Part shown: piece by piece, positions 1 through 7,864 of the stretch
How the letters are laid out: each line of letters opens with the position of its first letter
How positions within the stretch are numbered: the stretch's first letter is position 1
DNA from: Paracoccaceae bacterium
GTDB lineage: Bacteria > Pseudomonadota > Alphaproteobacteria > Rhodobacterales > Rhodobacteraceae
DNA: 41,158 nucleotides
Assembly: GCA_026989055.1 (NCBI GenBank)
Contig: JALSKC010000074.1
Span: 1-41,158 of the forward strand
Reading direction: 5' to 3'
The notes under the pieces: model-generated
What the model was told of the DNA's origin: nothing
The model's database searches: none
What the model saw: only the letters and a program-made list of their open reading frames with translations
Program-made: the position numbers and the translations under genes

Positions 1-2
1 TT

Positions 3-95
3 CAGGCGGCCAATCGGGAGAAGGCGATGAAACGGCGCGATGAGCTGTGGGCGGCGCTGAGGGCGCCGGATGCGCCCGGGGCAAAGGCCGCCTGA
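3..95 (+). CDS. 3' end of an unidentified gene (partial)
   Basis: The window opens inside a reading frame that runs to a TGA at 93-95 and encodes the last 30 residues of a protein. The visible tail is charged and helical (AANREKAMKRRDELW) and ends in an Ala/Gly/Pro-rich stretch. No family can be named from so short a piece. It is called coding because the frame is open from the window edge, has the G/C third-position bias of its neighbours, and ends just before a new gene. The start lies outside the window. Confidence 0.45.
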   Translation, partial: QAANREKAMKRRDELWAALRAPDAPGAKAA

Positions 96-181
96 GCGCG
101 GACTGGGCCGCGCCGGCGGGAGTTTGCACAGGCGGCGGACTTTGCTGCGAGGGGGCCGATGGCCCCTGACTGGAGACGCCG

Positions 182-777
182 ATGCGCTTTCTCATCCCCG
201 CTCTGAGCCTCTTTCTGGCCCTGCCGCTGGCTGCGGAGCCGGTGAATATCCGCCCGGATCTCCCTTCGGTCAGCGTGCCGGGCGCCGGCGGATGGTGGAG
301 ATCCGGCGGATTCAGGACAATTCCAGCCTGCTCGATCCCGACTGGGCGCGCACCTGGCGCCCCTGTCCGCCGTTCTGCATCCAGCCGATGGTGCCGACCG
401 AGGGCGTTACCTCCGTCGGAGAGCTGGCGCTTCTGGACGATCTGCAGGATCCGGCGGTGATCGTCATCGACAGCCGCACCCGCAGCTGGTTCGAGGGGGG
501 AACGATCCCGGGAGCCGTCTCGATCCCCTGGAATTCTCGATCCCCTGAAATGAAATTGTTGACCGGCTGGACGAGCTGGGCTGCGAGGCCGATTTCGACG
601 GATGGAGCTGCGATTTGGCGCGCGCGTGACCCTGTTCTGCAACGGCATGTGGTGCGGGCAGTCGCCCACCGCGATCCGGCAATGATCGCCGTCGGCTATC
701 CGCCCGAGCGGATCCGCTATTATCGGGGCGGGATGCAGGCCTGGCGTCTGCTGGGGCTGACGGTGGTGCGTCCCTGA
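182..777 (+). pseudogene. exported rhodanese-like protein, broken by four frameshifts
   Basis: The remains of a secreted single-domain rhodanese (sulfurtransferase fold) are spread over three frames. It starts at ATG 182 with a clear signal peptide (MRFLIPALSLFLALPLAA). The frame then changes near 285-296, continues as DPDWARTWRPCPPFCIQPM and VIVIDSRTRSWFEGG, changes near 535-551 to DRLDELGCEADFDGWSCD, changes near 614-626 to the active-site loop VTLFCNGMWCGQSP (catalytic Cys), and changes near 680 to YYRGGMQAW and a stop at 775-777. Changes 1, 3 and 4 each fit loss of one base. Change 2 is a 17-bp tandem duplication (518-534 and 535-551, one mismatch); removing one copy restores a smooth AVSIPWNEIVDRLDELGC. 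No continuous product with both signal peptide and catalytic Cys is possible. Confidence 0.85.
518..551. repeat. 17-bp tandem duplication inside the rhodanese pseudogene
   Basis: Two adjacent 17-base units (518-534, 535-551) differ by a single base. The extra 17 bases add 2 modulo 3 and shift the reading frame. This is the clearest frame-destroying event in the gene, and it is hard to explain as a homopolymer sequencing error. Confidence 0.9.
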
Positions 778-942
778 ATCCGGCCGGCGCGCGGAGGAGG
801 GCATGCCTTCGGTTTCGTTGTCCGAAGCCTTCCGGTCCGGGGCGGGCTCCCCGGAAGTTGCAATTTGAAGCTGCAATTTGCCCCGTGCGCCGGGCGCGCG
901 GCTGTGCTATTTGGCGCGGCGGATGGCGCATGAGGCAGCGAA

Positions 943-1755
943 ATGGCGGTTGGCATATTCGATTCCGGTCTTGGCGGGCTCACCGTTCTGGAGGCGGTGC
1001 GCAGGCGCCTCCCGGAGGTGGCTTTCGCCTATTACGGCGACAATGCCCACGCCCCCTACGGGGTGCGCGAGGCCGACGACGTGTTCCACCTGACCTGTCG
1101 CGGCGTGGAGCGGCTGTGGCGGGAGGGCTGCGACCTGGTGATCCTGGCCTGCAACACGGCCTCGGCGGCGGCGCTCAGGCGGATGCAGGAGAGCTGGGTT
1201 CCTCCCGACAAGCGGGTGCTGGGCGTGTTCGTGCCGCTGATCGAGGCGCTGACCGAGCGCAAGTGGGGCGACAACTCGCCCCCGCGCGAGGTGGCGGTCA
1301 AGCATGTGGCGCTGTTTGCCACCCCGGCCACGGTGGCCAGCCGGGCCTTCCAGCGCGAGCTGGCCTTTCGCGCCATCGGGGTGGATGTGGAGGCGCAGGC
1401 CTGCGGCGGGGTGGTGGACGCGATCGAGGAGGGCGACATGATCCTGGCCGAGGCGCTGGTGCGCAGCCATGTGGAGGCTCTGAAGCGCAAGATGCCGCAT
1501 CCGCAGGCGGCGGTGCTGGGCTGCACCCATTACCCACTGCTCGAGCATGTCTTTCAGGAAGCCCTGGGCCCGGAGGTGCGGGTCTTCAGCCAGGCCGATC
1601 TCGTGGCCGAAAGTCTGGCCGACTATCTGGAGCGCCATCCGCAGATGCGCGGCGCGGGGGGGGAGCCGGTATTCCTGACCACGGGCGAGGCGGCGCGGGT
1701 CTCCGACCAGGCCACCCGTTTTCTGCAACGGAAGGTGACGTTCCGACCCGCCTGA
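943..1755 (+). CDS. murI: glutamate racemase MurI
   Basis: This cytoplasmic enzyme interconverts L- and D-glutamate and supplies D-Glu for the UDP-MurNAc peptide of peptidoglycan. The 270-residue protein is a normal length for the family. It shows the N-terminal DSGLGGL motif (residues 7-13, with the acid-base Asp), the first catalytic Cys in ACNTASA (C70) and the second in GCTHYPLL (C194), the full two-cysteine set of a cofactor-independent racemase. The ATG at 943 is preceded by GAGG about seven bases upstream. It lies 56 bp before argC on the same strand, so co-transcription is possible. Nothing is odd about the gene itself; the only disturbance nearby is the decayed rhodanese upstream. 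Confidence 0.96.
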   Translation: MAVGIFDSGLGGLTVLEAVRRRLPEVAFAYYGDNAHAPYGVREADDVFHLTCRGVERLWREGCDLVILACNTASAAALRRMQESWVPPDKRVLGVFVPLIEALTERKWGDNSPPREVAVKHVALFATPATVASRAFQRELAFRAIGVDVEAQACGGVVDAIEEGDMILAEALVRSHVEALKRKMPHPQAAVLGCTHYPLLEHVFQEALGPEVRVFSQADLVAESLADYLERHPQMRGAGGEPVFLTTGEAARVSDQATRFLQRKVTFRPA

Positions 1756-1811
1756 GCCCGGCGCTTCGAATTGCGAATGAATATCGTGATGCCCTTTCCG
1801 ACAGGTGATCC

Positions 1812-2837
1812 ATGACCAAGAAAGTCGCCATACTCGGCGCCTCCGGCTATACCGGGGCCGAGCTCGTCCGGCTGATCCATGCGCATCCCGACATGCGGAT
1901 CGTGGCGCTCAGCGCCGATCGCAAGGCCGGGCAGGCGATGGGAGAGGCCTTCGCGCATCTCGGGCATCTCGAGCTGCCGCTGCTGCAGAAGATCGAGGAA
2001 GTAGATTTCTCTGCCGTGGATCTGGCCTTTCTCGCCCTGCCGCACGGGATCGCGCATGACCTTGTGCGCAGGCTGCCGGATCACGTGAAGGTGGTGGATC
2101 TTTCGGCCGATTTCCGGCTGCGCGACCCGGCAGCCTACCGGAAGTGGTACGGGCGGGAACACGGGGCGATGGATCTCCAGCCGCAGGCGGCCTTCGGCCT
2201 GCCCGAGATCTACCGCGAGCGGATCGCGCGGGCGCGGATCACCGCCAACACCGGCTGCTACGTGGCGACGGCGCTGCTGCCTCTGGTGCCGCTCCTGCGG
2301 GCCGGGCTGATCGACCCGGACGGGATCGTGATCGATGCCAAGTCCGGCGTGTCGGGGGCCGGGCGGGCATTGCGCGAGGCCAGCCTGTTCTGCGAGGCGA
2401 ACGAGGCTCTTTCCGCCTATGGCGTGGCTGCCCACCGGCACATGGGAGAGCTTGATCAGGAGCTGTCGCAGGCGGCCGGGCGGCCCGTCTGCGCCAGCTT
2501 CACCCCGCATCTCGTGCCGATGAGCCGCGGCATGATGGCCACCATCTACCTGCGCGGAGATGCCGCGGCCGCGCAGGCCGAGCTTGCCCGGCAATATGCC
2601 GCGGAACCCTTTCTGCGCGTTCTGGGCCTTGGCAAGATCCCGGCGACTTCCCATGTGAGGGGGAGCAATCGCTGCCACATCGGCGTGGTTGCGGACCGGA
2701 CGGAGGGGCGGATGATCGTGGTTTCGGTGCTCGACAACCTGATGAAGGGGGCCTCGGGGCAGGCGCTGCAGAATGCCAACATCATGCTCGGGCTCGATGA
2801 GACCGCCGGGCTGACGCAGGTTCCGCTGTTCCCGTGA
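1812..2837 (+). CDS. argC: N-acetyl-gamma-glutamyl-phosphate reductase ArgC
   Basis: ArgC reduces N-acetylglutamyl 5-phosphate to the semialdehyde with NADPH, the third step of arginine synthesis. The 341-residue protein has the N-terminal Rossmann signature GASGYTGAELVRL (residues 9-21), the catalytic Cys in TANTGCY (C149) and the GSNRCHIGV region near the C terminus (from about residue 281). Length matches the long form of ArgC. The ATG at 1812 has an AGGTGA-type ribosome site just upstream. It is followed after 31 bp by ccmE on the same strand. A frame shift toward another family is excluded by the intact motifs along the whole length. Confidence 0.96.
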   Translation: MTKKVAILGASGYTGAELVRLIHAHPDMRIVALSADRKAGQAMGEAFAHLGHLELPLLQKIEEVDFSAVDLAFLALPHGIAHDLVRRLPDHVKVVDLSADFRLRDPAAYRKWYGREHGAMDLQPQAAFGLPEIYRERIARARITANTGCYVATALLPLVPLLRAGLIDPDGIVIDAKSGVSGAGRALREASLFCEANEALSAYGVAAHRHMGELDQELSQAAGRPVCASFTPHLVPMSRGMMATIYLRGDAAAAQAELARQYAAEPFLRVLGLGKIPATSHVRGSNRCHIGVVADRTEGRMIVVSVLDNLMKGASGQALQNANIMLGLDETAGLTQVPLFP

Positions 2838-2868
2838 TGTTTTGGCAGGAAAGGTGCAGGAGAACGCC

Positions 2869-3321
2869 ATGACCGGCCTCAAGAAGGTGAAGAAGAAACG
2901 CCGGGTCTGGCTCATCGTCATCGTGGGCACGATGCTGGCAACGGCCACGGCGCTGATCGGATACGGTCTGCGCGACGGTATCAACTATTTTCGCGCTCCG
3001 GCCCAGGTGGCCGAGGATCCGCCGCCGGAAAACGAGGTGTTCCGGATCGGCGGCCTGGTGGAAGAAGGTTCGCTGGTGCGCGGCCAGGGCGAGACCATCA
3101 CCTTCAGGGTTACCGACGGGGCGGCCTCGATCCCGGTGATCTACACCGGCGTGTTGCCCGACCTGTTCAGGGAGGGCGAGGGCATGGTCGGCACCGGCCG
3201 GCTGGTCGGCGGCGTGTTTCGGGCGACCGAGATTCTCGCCAAGCATGACGAGACCTACATGCCCAAGGAAGTGATCGACGCGCTGAAGGAACAGGGCGTC
3301 TATGTCGATCCGGGCAGCTGA
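2869..3321 (+). CDS. ccmE: cytochrome c maturation heme chaperone CcmE
   Basis: CcmE is a membrane-anchored periplasmic protein that binds heme covalently and hands it to CcmF/CcmH for attachment to apocytochromes c. The 150-residue protein has a basic N terminus (KKVKKKRR), one transmembrane anchor at about residues 13-31, and a beta-barrel domain ending in the heme-binding motif LAKHDETYMP, in which H126 is the covalent heme ligand and Y130 the axial residue. A TTG 27 bases upstream is in frame, but ATG 2869 is chosen for its AGGAG site and the family-like N terminus. Its partners ccmF and ccmH lie about 1.9 kb downstream, beyond the lysis module. Confidence 0.95.
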   Translation: MTGLKKVKKKRRVWLIVIVGTMLATATALIGYGLRDGINYFRAPAQVAEDPPPENEVFRIGGLVEEGSLVRGQGETITFRVTDGAASIPVIYTGVLPDLFREGEGMVGTGRLVGGVFRATEILAKHDETYMPKEVIDALKEQGVYVDPGS

Positions 3322-3427
3322 GGCCGCTGCCGGGTTTTCCTTCCGTTCTCTTCGCCGCGCTGCCGGCGACGGCACGCTGCGCCTTTTTCGCGCCTCCGCG
3401 CTCCGGCGCGGGGCTGCGAACGGCCCA

Positions 3428-3442
3428 TTAGCCCGCGTTAAC
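3428..3442 (+). promoter_or_regulatory. possible degenerate CtrA-like site before the lysis module
   Basis: The spacer upstream of the endolysin contains TTAG, six bases, then TTAAC (3428-3442). The CtrA consensus is TTAA-N7-TTAA, so this copy has one mismatch and a spacer one base short. It is noted only because GTA lysis genes depend on CtrA in Rhodobacter capsulatus. No convincing -10/-35 pair was seen in 3322-3489. Confidence 0.2.
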
Positions 3443-3489
3443 CCTTTGTCAGCACCCTTGAAGACGTTTTCCAGAACCTCGGGTGCGTC

Positions 3490-4101
3490 ATGCAACTCAT
3501 TGAAACGATTGCCGATGAAATCATCGCGCGTGAGGGCGGATTCGTCGATGACCCGGATGATCCGGGCGGGCCGACGAAATTCGGTGTCACCCTTGCCACG
3601 TTGCGCAGGCTCGGGCGGGATCTGACCGGAGACGGGCGCATCGACCGCGCCGACGTACAGGCGCTCGATCGCGCCACCGCGCGCGACATCTTCCTGCGCG
3701 AATACTATCTCCGCCCCCGGATCGGCGCGCTGCCCGAGGCGCTGCGCGCCAGCGTCTTCGACATGTATGTCAACTCGGGCGCACAGGCGGTGCGCATCCT
3801 GCAGCGGCTGCTGCGCCGGATGGGGCACATGATCGCGGTGGACGGGATCATCGGCCCGCAGACCATCCGCGCCGCCCGGCGCGCCCAGGAAGAAGCCCCG
3901 GACCATCTTGCCGACGCTTACGGGATCGCCCGGCGCAACTACTATTACGCCCTGGCAGACCGGCGGCCGGGGCTGCGCAAGTTCGCCCGCCGCCGCGACG
4001 GAGGCAAGGGCGGATGGATCCGGCGGGCAGAGGAATTCATCTCGCCGCGCTATCACCTCAGCGAGGCCGAGCATCGGGCGCGGGTGGCGGCATGGGGCTG
4101 A
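3490..4101 (+). CDS. GH108 endolysin (N-acetylmuramidase type) of a GTA/phage lysis module
   Basis: A predicted muramidase that cuts peptidoglycan glycan strands. The N-terminal glycoside hydrolase 108 domain (about residues 6-90) carries the catalytic REGGFVDDPDDPGG signature with E15 and the following TKFGVT. The C-terminal half is a peptidoglycan-binding domain of the PG_binding_3 type (VDGIIGPQTIRAARR at about 117-131). There is no signal peptide, so it would rely on the overlapping holin for export. The 203 residues match the usual family length. The start codon has only a weak ribosome site (CGGGTG). The pairing with a 3-TM GTA holin matches the R. capsulatus gene transfer agent lysis pair rcc00555-rcc00556 as I recall it. 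Confidence 0.88.
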   Translation: MQLIETIADEIIAREGGFVDDPDDPGGPTKFGVTLATLRRLGRDLTGDGRIDRADVQALDRATARDIFLREYYLRPRIGALPEALRASVFDMYVNSGAQAVRILQRLLRRMGHMIAVDGIIGPQTIRAARRAQEEAPDHLADAYGIARRNYYYALADRRPGLRKFARRRDGGKGGWIRRAEEFISPRYHLSEAEHRARVAAWG

Positions 4102-4676
4102 TCGAGGCGCTCTTCGGCCTGCTGTTCGGAGGCGGGCGTAATCTGGTGAAGGAGACGGCCGAGGTGTTTCGCGAGAACGCCGAGGCTGCGGCCGGGCGCC
4201 AGGCGCGCTACCGTGCCGCCGCGCTGCGCCAGTTCGCCGCCGAATTCGGGATCGAACGCAAGGGGAGGTTCGACCGTTTCATGGACGGGCTCAACCGGCT
4301 GCCGCGTCCGGCGCTGGCGCTGGGCACGCTGGGTCTGTTCGTGGCCGCGATGATCGATCCGATCTGGTTCGCCGCCAGGATGCAGGGAATCGCACTGGTT
4401 CCCGAACCGCTCTGGTGGCTGCTCGGGGTCATCGTCTCCTTCTACTTCGGGGCGCGTCACCAGATGAAGAGCCTGGAGTTCCAGCGCTCGATTGCCGCCA
4501 CCGTGCTGCGGGCGGCCGATGTCAGCGGCAACATCGCGGCGCTGGAAGCTCTGGCCGCCGGTGCCGGCGCCCCGGACGGAAAGGAACCCGGCGGGCAGGA
4601 GGAGGCCGGCACGGAGGAACCCAACGCTGCCCTTGACGACTGGAGGGCGCAGATGGAGGGCCGGAATGAGCGCTGA
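4092..4676 (+). CDS. GTA-type 3-TM holin
   Basis: A predicted inner-membrane holin of the family Pfam names 'Holin of 3TMs, for gene-transfer release' (GTA_holin_3TM). The 194-residue protein has a hydrophobic start (MGLIEALFGLLFGGG), a long amphipathic charged region (20-70), two clear membrane segments at about 73-90 (ALALGTLGLFVAAMIDPIW) and 105-121 (EPLWWLLGVIVSFYFGAR), then a charged Glu-rich tail. ATG 4092 overlaps the endolysin stop by 10 bases, and its own end overlaps the next gene by 11, so translation is probably coupled. It would form pores that let the endolysin reach the wall. Family membership is recognised by eye. Confidence 0.85.
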   Translation: MGLIEALFGLLFGGGRNLVKETAEVFRENAEAAAGRQARYRAAALRQFAAEFGIERKGRFDRFMDGLNRLPRPALALGTLGLFVAAMIDPIWFAARMQGIALVPEPLWWLLGVIVSFYFGARHQMKSLEFQRSIAATVLRAADVSGNIAALEALAAGAGAPDGKEPGGQEEAGTEEPNAALDDWRAQMEGRNER

Positions 4677-4854
4677 TCTGTTCCTGAAGATCCTGACCGA
4701 GCAGGGCCCCTGGGCGCTTCTGGTCTTCTACCTGCTGTATCGCGACCTGCAGAAGGACCAGGCAACACGCGATGTGGTGAACAAGAACTCGCAGGTGCTG
4801 ACCGAACTCACGACCCTGATTCGGGAGCGCTTGCCGAGGGCGCGCGGCGACTGA
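4666..4854 (+). CDS. 62-residue BhlA/UviB-like mini-membrane protein
   Basis: This short gene overlaps the holin by 11 bases and runs to TGA at 4852-4854. The 62-residue product has one hydrophobic segment (about residues 14-25, GPWALLVFYLLY), then a charged helix with alternating acidic and basic residues (RDLQKDQ to the C terminus). One N-terminal membrane helix followed by a charged helical tail is the architecture of BhlA/UviB-type holin-like proteins, and the LLYRDLQ junction resembles them. It may act as an antiholin or a second holin; no function can be shown from sequence. The tight overlap with two lysis genes supports a shared role. Confidence 0.7.
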   Translation: MSADLFLKILTEQGPWALLVFYLLYRDLQKDQATRDVVNKNSQVLTELTTLIRERLPRARGD

Positions 4855-4933
4855 GGCGCGCGGCGCGCACGGCAAGGGCGGCAAGGGCGACAGGCGCAGG
4901 GACAACGCAGAGGAAACCGAGGAGGAGGACGAG

Positions 4934-5116
4934 ATGGCCCGGAACCTGAAGGAAGCGCTGGAGCGCAATCGCATGGCGGCCGAGGAGCTGGACCGTGCCC
5001 TGCGCGAATGCATTGCGGCCCTGCGCGAGGCCCCCGAGGCAGGAGAGGCGCAGCTGCGGGTGATCGAAGGTGGCAGGCGGGTGGCGGGCGGCCGCGCCAG
5101 GCGCGGGATGGGCTGA
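4934..5116 (+). CDS. 60-residue helical protein at the end of the lysis module
   Basis: A small gene of unknown function. It has a strong purine-rich ribosome site (GAGGAGGACGAG immediately before ATG 4934), which is the main reason to call it. The 60-residue product is dominated by a charged helix (LKEALERNRMAAEELDRAL), possibly a short coiled coil, followed by QLRVIEGG and a basic Gly/Arg tail. It has no membrane segment and no signal peptide. It follows the mini-membrane protein by 79 bp and precedes ccmF by 136 bp. It could be a regulator or spanin-like accessory of the lysis genes, but nothing in the residues proves this. Confidence 0.55.
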   Translation: MARNLKEALERNRMAAEELDRALRECIAALREAPEAGEAQLRVIEGGRRVAGGRARRGMG

Positions 5117-5252
5117 GCCCCCGGGGCGCCCCCGGGCGCGCCGGCTGCAGCGGTGGCGCCGGATACGAAGCCCGCTGCGACTGCGACAATCGCACGCGCA
5201 GAAGTGATTGCTCGGCCATTGCGCCGGCACCGTAGTCGGCTACAGTCCGGGC

Positions 5253-7229
5253 ATGCTGAACGAACTTGCCCAATTCGCGCTGATTCTGGCCTTTGTCGTG
5301 GCTCTTGTGCAGAGCGTGATTCCGCTGATCGGGGCGGCCCGACGCAACCCGGTCTGGATGTCGGTGGCGGAGCCTGCGGCCCTGAGCCAGGTGATCCTGC
5401 TCGGCTTCGCCTTCGTGGTGCTGACCCGGGCCTTCGTCCTCTCCGACTTCTCGCTTGCCGTCGTGGCGGCCAATTCGCATACCGACAAGCCGCTGCTCTA
5501 CAAGATCACCGGCACCTGGGGGAATCATGAGGGCTCGCTGCTGCTGTGGGCGCTGATCCTCAGCCTGTTCGGAGCAGCGGCGGCCCTGTTCGGGGGCAAT
5601 CTGCCGCCGACGCTGCGTGCCCGGGTGCTGGCCGTGCAGGGCTCGATCGGGGTGGCGTTTCTGGCCTTCATGCTGTTCACCTCCAACCCCTTCCTGCGGC
5701 TGACACAGCCGCCGCTGAACGGGCAGGGGCTGAATCCGCTGCTGCAGGATCCGGGGCTGGCCTTTCATCCGCCGTTTCTCTACCTGGGCTATGTAGGGCT
5801 CTCGATGAGCTTTTCCTTTGCGGTGGCGGCGCTGATCGAGGGGCGGGTCGATGCCGCCTGGGGGCGCTGGGTGCGGCCCTGGACGCTGGCCGCCTGGCTG
5901 TTCCTGACCGTGGGAATTGCGCTCGGCTCCTGGTGGGCCTATTACGAGCTGGGCTGGGGCGGGTTCTGGTTCTGGGACCCGGTGGAGAACGCCTCCTTCA
6001 TGCCCTGGCTGATCTCGGCCGCGCTGCTGCATTCGGCGATCGTGGTGGAAAAGCGCGAGGCGCTGAAGAGCTGGACGGTGCTGCTGGCGATCCTCGCCTT
6101 CGGTTTTTCGATTATGGGCACTTTCATCGTGCGCTCCGGCGTGCTGACCTCTGTGCACGCCTTCGCCACCGACCCGGCGCGGGGGGTGTTCATCCTGGGA
6201 ATACTCGCGTTCTTCATGGGCGGGGCGCTCACCCTTTATGCCCTGCGCGCCCATGCGCTCGAATCGCGGGCCGTCTTTTCGGTGATCAGCCGCGAGAGCA
6301 CGCTCGTCGTCAACAACATCCTGCTGGCGGTGTCGGCCTTCGTGGTCTTCTTCGGGACCATGTGGCCGCTGGCGGCGGAAATGTTCTTCGGCCGGAAGCT
6401 GACGGTGGGGCCGCCTTTCTTCGATGCCGCCTTCACCCCGTTCATGGTGATGCTGGCGCTGCTGCTGCCGGTGGGCACCCTGCTGCCGTGGAAGCGGGCC
6501 CGGCTGCGGCGTGCCCTGCGCCCGCTGCGGGGGGTGGCGCTTCTGGCGATCGCCGGCGGCGGGCTGGTCTGGGCGCTTCAGACGGGGCGCACGGCGCTCG
6601 GCCCGCTCGGCACGGCGCTGGCGCTCTGGGTGAGCCTGGGCGCGGCGATGGACCTGTGGCAGCGTACCGGGCGCGGCGATCTGGCCGGGCGGCTCGGCCG
6701 GCTGTCCCGCCTGCCGCGCGCCGACCTCGGGCGGGTGCTCGGGCATGGCGGTTTCGGGATCACCATATTCGGGATCGCCGCCATGCTGGCCTGGACCGTC
6801 GAGGATATCCGCGTGGCCCGGGTGGGCGAGAGCTTCGAGGTGGGCGGCTACGAGATCACCCTTGCCGGGGTGCGCCGCGAAAGGGGGCCGAACTACGAAA
6901 CCGTCATGGCCGACATGGTGGTGACCCGCGACGGCAGGCCGGTGGCGCGGCTGAACCCGGAAAAGCGGGTCTATGACGCCTCGGGGATGCCCACCACCGA
7001 GGCGGCGCTCGACAGCGGCCTGCTGCGCGATGTCTATCTGGTGATCGGGGATCCGCAGCAGGGCGGGGGCTGGGCCGTACGCAGCTATGTGAAGCCCTTC
7101 GCCAACTGGATCTGGGCCGGGGCGATCGTCATGGCGCTTGGCGGGGTGCTCAGCCTGAGCGACCGGCGCTACCGGGTCGCCGCGGGGGCCGGGCGGCGGC
7201 TGCGGGCGGGCGGGGTCGCGGCGCGATGA
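5253..7229 (+). CDS. ccmF: cytochrome c heme lyase subunit CcmF
   Basis: CcmF is the large polytopic inner-membrane protein of the heme ligation complex, taking heme from holo-CcmE and joining it to CXXCH cysteines of apocytochromes. The 658-residue protein contains the tryptophan-rich WWD domain (WGGFWFWDPVENASFMPWL from about residue 235), conserved heme-ligand histidines in NHEGS (H92) and PPFLYLG-type loops, and many transmembrane helices throughout. ATG 5253 is preferred over upstream in-frame alternatives because MLNELAQFALILAF begins directly at the first helix. Its end overlaps ccmH by four bases (ATGA), so the two are translationally coupled. Family length is normal. Confidence 0.96.
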   Translation: MLNELAQFALILAFVVALVQSVIPLIGAARRNPVWMSVAEPAALSQVILLGFAFVVLTRAFVLSDFSLAVVAANSHTDKPLLYKITGTWGNHEGSLLLWALILSLFGAAAALFGGNLPPTLRARVLAVQGSIGVAFLAFMLFTSNPFLRLTQPPLNGQGLNPLLQDPGLAFHPPFLYLGYVGLSMSFSFAVAALIEGRVDAAWGRWVRPWTLAAWLFLTVGIALGSWWAYYELGWGGFWFWDPVENASFMPWLISAALLHSAIVVEKREALKSWTVLLAILAFGFSIMGTFIVRSGVLTSVHAFATDPARGVFILGILAFFMGGALTLYALRAHALESRAVFSVISRESTLVVNNILLAVSAFVVFFGTMWPLAAEMFFGRKLTVGPPFFDAAFTPFMVMLALLLPVGTLLPWKRARLRRALRPLRGVALLAIAGGGLVWALQTGRTALGPLGTALALWVSLGAAMDLWQRTGRGDLAGRLGRLSRLPRADLGRVLGHGGFGITIFGIAAMLAWTVEDIRVARVGESFEVGGYEITLAGVRRERGPNYETVMADMVVTRDGRPVARLNPEKRVYDASGMPTTEAALDSGLLRDVYLVIGDPQQGGGWAVRSYVKPFANWIWAGAIVMALGGVLSLSDRRYRVAAGAGRRLRAGGVAAR

Positions 7230-7693
7230 GCGCGGCAAGGAGAATGGCGGCGCTGATCGCCCTGCTCGCGGCGCTGAGCGCAGGCGTGGCCGGGGCGGTC
7301 CAGCCCGACGAGATCCTGGATGATCCGGCGCTGGAAGAACGCGCGCGCGCCCTGTCCAGGGAGCTGCGCTGCCTGGTCTGCCGGAACCAGAGCATCGATG
7401 ACAGCGATGCGGACCTCGCGCGCGATCTGCGGCTTCTGGTGCGCGAGCGCCTTGTGGCCGGCGACAGCGACGAAGAGGCGATGGCCTTCATCGTGGAGCG
7501 CTACGGCGAATACGTGCTGCTGCGCCCGACCTTCACCGGCGCCAACCTGCTGCTCTGGACCGCCGGGCCGGCGATGCTGATGCTGGGCTTCGGCGGGGCG
7601 CTGATCTATCTGCGCCGGAGGGCGGCGGGCAGAGGCCCGGCGCCGCTGAGCGAGGAGGAGCGGCGCGAGCTGGAAAGGATGCTCGAAGGCTGA
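7226..7693 (+). CDS. ccmH: cytochrome c maturation thioreductase CcmH
   Basis: CcmH (CycL/Ccl2) keeps apocytochrome cysteines reduced and works with CcmF in heme attachment. The 155-residue protein has a signal/anchor (about residues 5-24), the redox motif LRCLVCRNQ with C49 and C52 near the start of the mature domain, and a C-terminal membrane helix (about 110-128). It is the short form without a fused CcmI-type TPR domain. The start overlaps ccmF by four bases. The end of the gene lies in an 18-bp tandem duplication. Confidence 0.95.
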   Translation: MSAARRMAALIALLAALSAGVAGAVQPDEILDDPALEERARALSRELRCLVCRNQSIDDSDADLARDLRLLVRERLVAGDSDEEAMAFIVERYGEYVLLRPTFTGANLLLWTAGPAMLMLGFGGALIYLRRRAAGRGPAPLSEEERRELERMLEG

Positions 7694-7720
7694 AGGAAAC
7701 CGGAAGGCTGAAGGAAACCG
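7685..7720. repeat. 18-bp perfect tandem duplication at the ccmH stop codon
   Basis: Two identical adjacent 18-base units (7685-7702 and 7703-7720; unit begins GAAGGCTGAAGG). The ccmH stop TGA at 7691-7693 lies in the first copy, so the duplication lengthened only the untranslated side. Confidence 0.95.
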
Positions 7721-7864
7721 GCCGCCGGCGGGGCCTCTCCCCTTCCTTTGTTCCCGCTTTTCCTGCTTTTCGGCTCGGGTTTCCCGCCTGCTGCCGTTTC
7801 CCTCTTTTCGTCGCCGGCGGCTTGGCTATTGTCGGCGCGGAAGCGATCTACCGGGAGCCGGGCC

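Noticed and set aside
4728-7238. Long minus-strand open frame (836 codons) opposite ccmF
   Set aside because: It is antisense to the intact ccmF gene with all its motifs; the translation is His/Arg/Gln/Pro-rich without any fold signature, as expected for a GC-rich antisense frame.
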